From the NCBI RefSeq assembly GCF_037975245.1, contig NC_092571.1, positions 3,204,501 through 3,268,500 on the forward strand: a stretch of DNA of 64,000 nt. Direction: 5' to 3'. Within the stretch, counting starts at the first letter, position 1, and the number at the start of each line of letters is the position of its first letter. This document shows positions 62,937-64,000 of this stretch, piece after piece. The notes under the pieces are model-generated. The model did not search any database, was not told where the DNA came from, and saw only the letters and a list, made by a program, of their open reading frames with translations. A program made the translations under genes and the position numbers. The stretch comes from Apostichopus japonicus (taxonomy: Eukaryota > Echinodermata > Holothuroidea > Aspidochirotida > Stichopodidae).

Positions 62937-63222
62937 AGGCATTGAAGACTCGCCCCATACTGCAGACAGAAATGAAACGTGATACCTTGTTATCTTTTAT
63001 CTAGACCTGAGATGTCCATTGCTGCTATGTACACTGTGTTGTGGGTATTGATCGTAGCTGTATGTATTGACTGTACACTAGTGTCTAATTATCGACGGTA
63101 GCAAGCTGTGTTTGTATTTTCTGGGATCGATGGTGGTGTCTAACACTTCTGTTACACCTCATTCGAAACTAGGTCAGATTACCAGCAAGAGACGTTTCTT
63201 TGTGCGTGAGTCTTCACACCCT
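62937..63222 (-). mobile_element. TTAA-flanked MITE, copy 3 (shorter)
   Basis: Inverted relative to copies 1 and 2, 286 bases, flanked by TTAA (62933-62936, 63223-63226). It lacks about 70 bases near the end carrying GCCTTTAA. Confidence 0.88.
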
Positions 63223-63390
63223 TTAAGGCTCACAGACTGACATCATGACTCAAAAGACTTATATCTGACTCAAACCTCAGAAGACTCACTGTACGACTCA
63301 TAGACATATTTTGATACTTAACATCTTTGGCTAATACATCCAGGTTTAATACAGCTTGTAGATCTAGCTTGACCGACAGACTTACTTTAC

Positions 63391-63545
63391 ATTTGACAAA
63401 CTTAATTTATGACTCACAGACCTACTTTATGACTCGCAGACCTACTTTATGACTCGCAGACCTGCGTTATGACTAGCAGACCTGCTTTAGGACTAGCAGA
63501 CCTACTTTATGACTCGCAGACCTACTTTATGACTCACAGACCGGC
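63391..63545. repeat. 20-bp tandem repeat
   Basis: GACCTACTTTATGACTCGCA repeats about seven to eight times with substitutions, in perfect 20-base steps. Confidence 0.92.
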
Positions 63546-64000
63546 TTCCATCTCAGTTTACTGTATCTCTCAATTAGCAGCTTTCCTGCTTATTTGTGAG
63601 CTGAACTGAATACAGTAACGTGTTGATTACATTTTGTAATGGTATATATGTATTTACTCTACACTGATACCCATTTACCAATAAATACAAGTTACAATTA
63701 TGAAGATATACTAGGACAAAGAATTAAAAAAAATGGCGTAGATTAAATCTGTCACACAGATAATACAAATATATAATAGTATATTGATATAAATTGGGAA
63801 TGATGTTTATATGAATGAGGAGGCAAATCATTTCTCCACTGCTAAAATTTAAAGTAACTGGTGATGGTGGTTATTCACTCAAACTTATTCAATTTCCCAT
63901 CAAGTATAGTAGGGCCATGTTCCACATGCATGATACAAACTCTTATATTGCTGTCACAGTACAGGCCTCTGGTAATTGGCTAAGTACACTACAGGCCTCA

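Larger units (their letters stand above)
61704..64000. other. Downstream region without a recognised gene
   Basis: Contains MITE copy 3, a 20-bp tandem array and a C-run near 62319-62332. A segment at about 62510-62536 ends TGGATCCACCCCTG, like a hAT-type terminus, but no matching left end is clear. No gene seen. Confidence 0.5.

Overview
Eukaryotic (metazoan) genomic DNA: AT-rich, intron-rich, with GT..AG introns and many short interspersed and tandem repeats. Gene content (a very long exon-shuffled MAM/LDL-receptor-A membrane protein next to conserved housekeeping genes), tRNA-derived SINEs and TTAA- and hAT-type MITEs suggest a marine invertebrate deuterostome, perhaps an echinoderm such as a sea cucumber. 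That taxonomic guess is an inference from style only. All gene models below were built by hand from ORFs, splice sites and reading-frame phase. For each complete gene the exon lengths sum to a multiple of three, and every junction keeps frame.

Layout. (1) 1-2.77 kb, minus: 5' end of a CLCN6-type endosomal chloride/proton exchanger (three coding exons; the rest lies off the left edge). (2) 5.68-11.54 kb, plus: complete nine-exon YIPF3, a five-pass Golgi protein of 346 aa; its stop codon sits inside an 84-bp minisatellite. (3) 15.49-56.58 kb, minus: one giant 37-exon gene for a 1,879-aa type I membrane protein with signal peptide, nine LDLa domains alternating with eight MAM domains, one transmembrane helix and a short tail (MALRD1-like). 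(4) 58.34-61.51 kb, plus: complete four-exon METTL15, the mitochondrial RsmH-type rRNA cytosine-N4 methyltransferase (411 aa). CLCN6 and YIPF3 are divergent, YIPF3 and the MAM/LDLa gene are convergent, and the MAM/LDLa gene and METTL15 are divergent. I see no functional link between the four.

Main points of interest. Five tandem arrays or duplications have captured an exon boundary: the 3' splice sites of MAM/LDLa exons 23, 26 and 30, the 5' splice site of exon 32, and the stop codon of YIPF3. A separate 42-bp array of 15 units in the last part of the MAM/LDLa gene has no length variation, no stop codon, and is preceded by a phase-correct splice acceptor; it could be an alternative last exon giving a cytoplasmic tail of about 15 tyrosine-containing 14-residue repeats. 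The intron positions of the MAM gene show a two-domain super-repeat, and a decayed exon between LDLa9 and the transmembrane exon looks like a lost ninth MAM. Mobile elements include three copies of one TTAA-flanked MITE, two hAT MITEs, a 969-bp element with 97-bp inverted repeats and an integrase-like remnant, four copies of one SINE (one abutting a splice donor), and a second SINE family.
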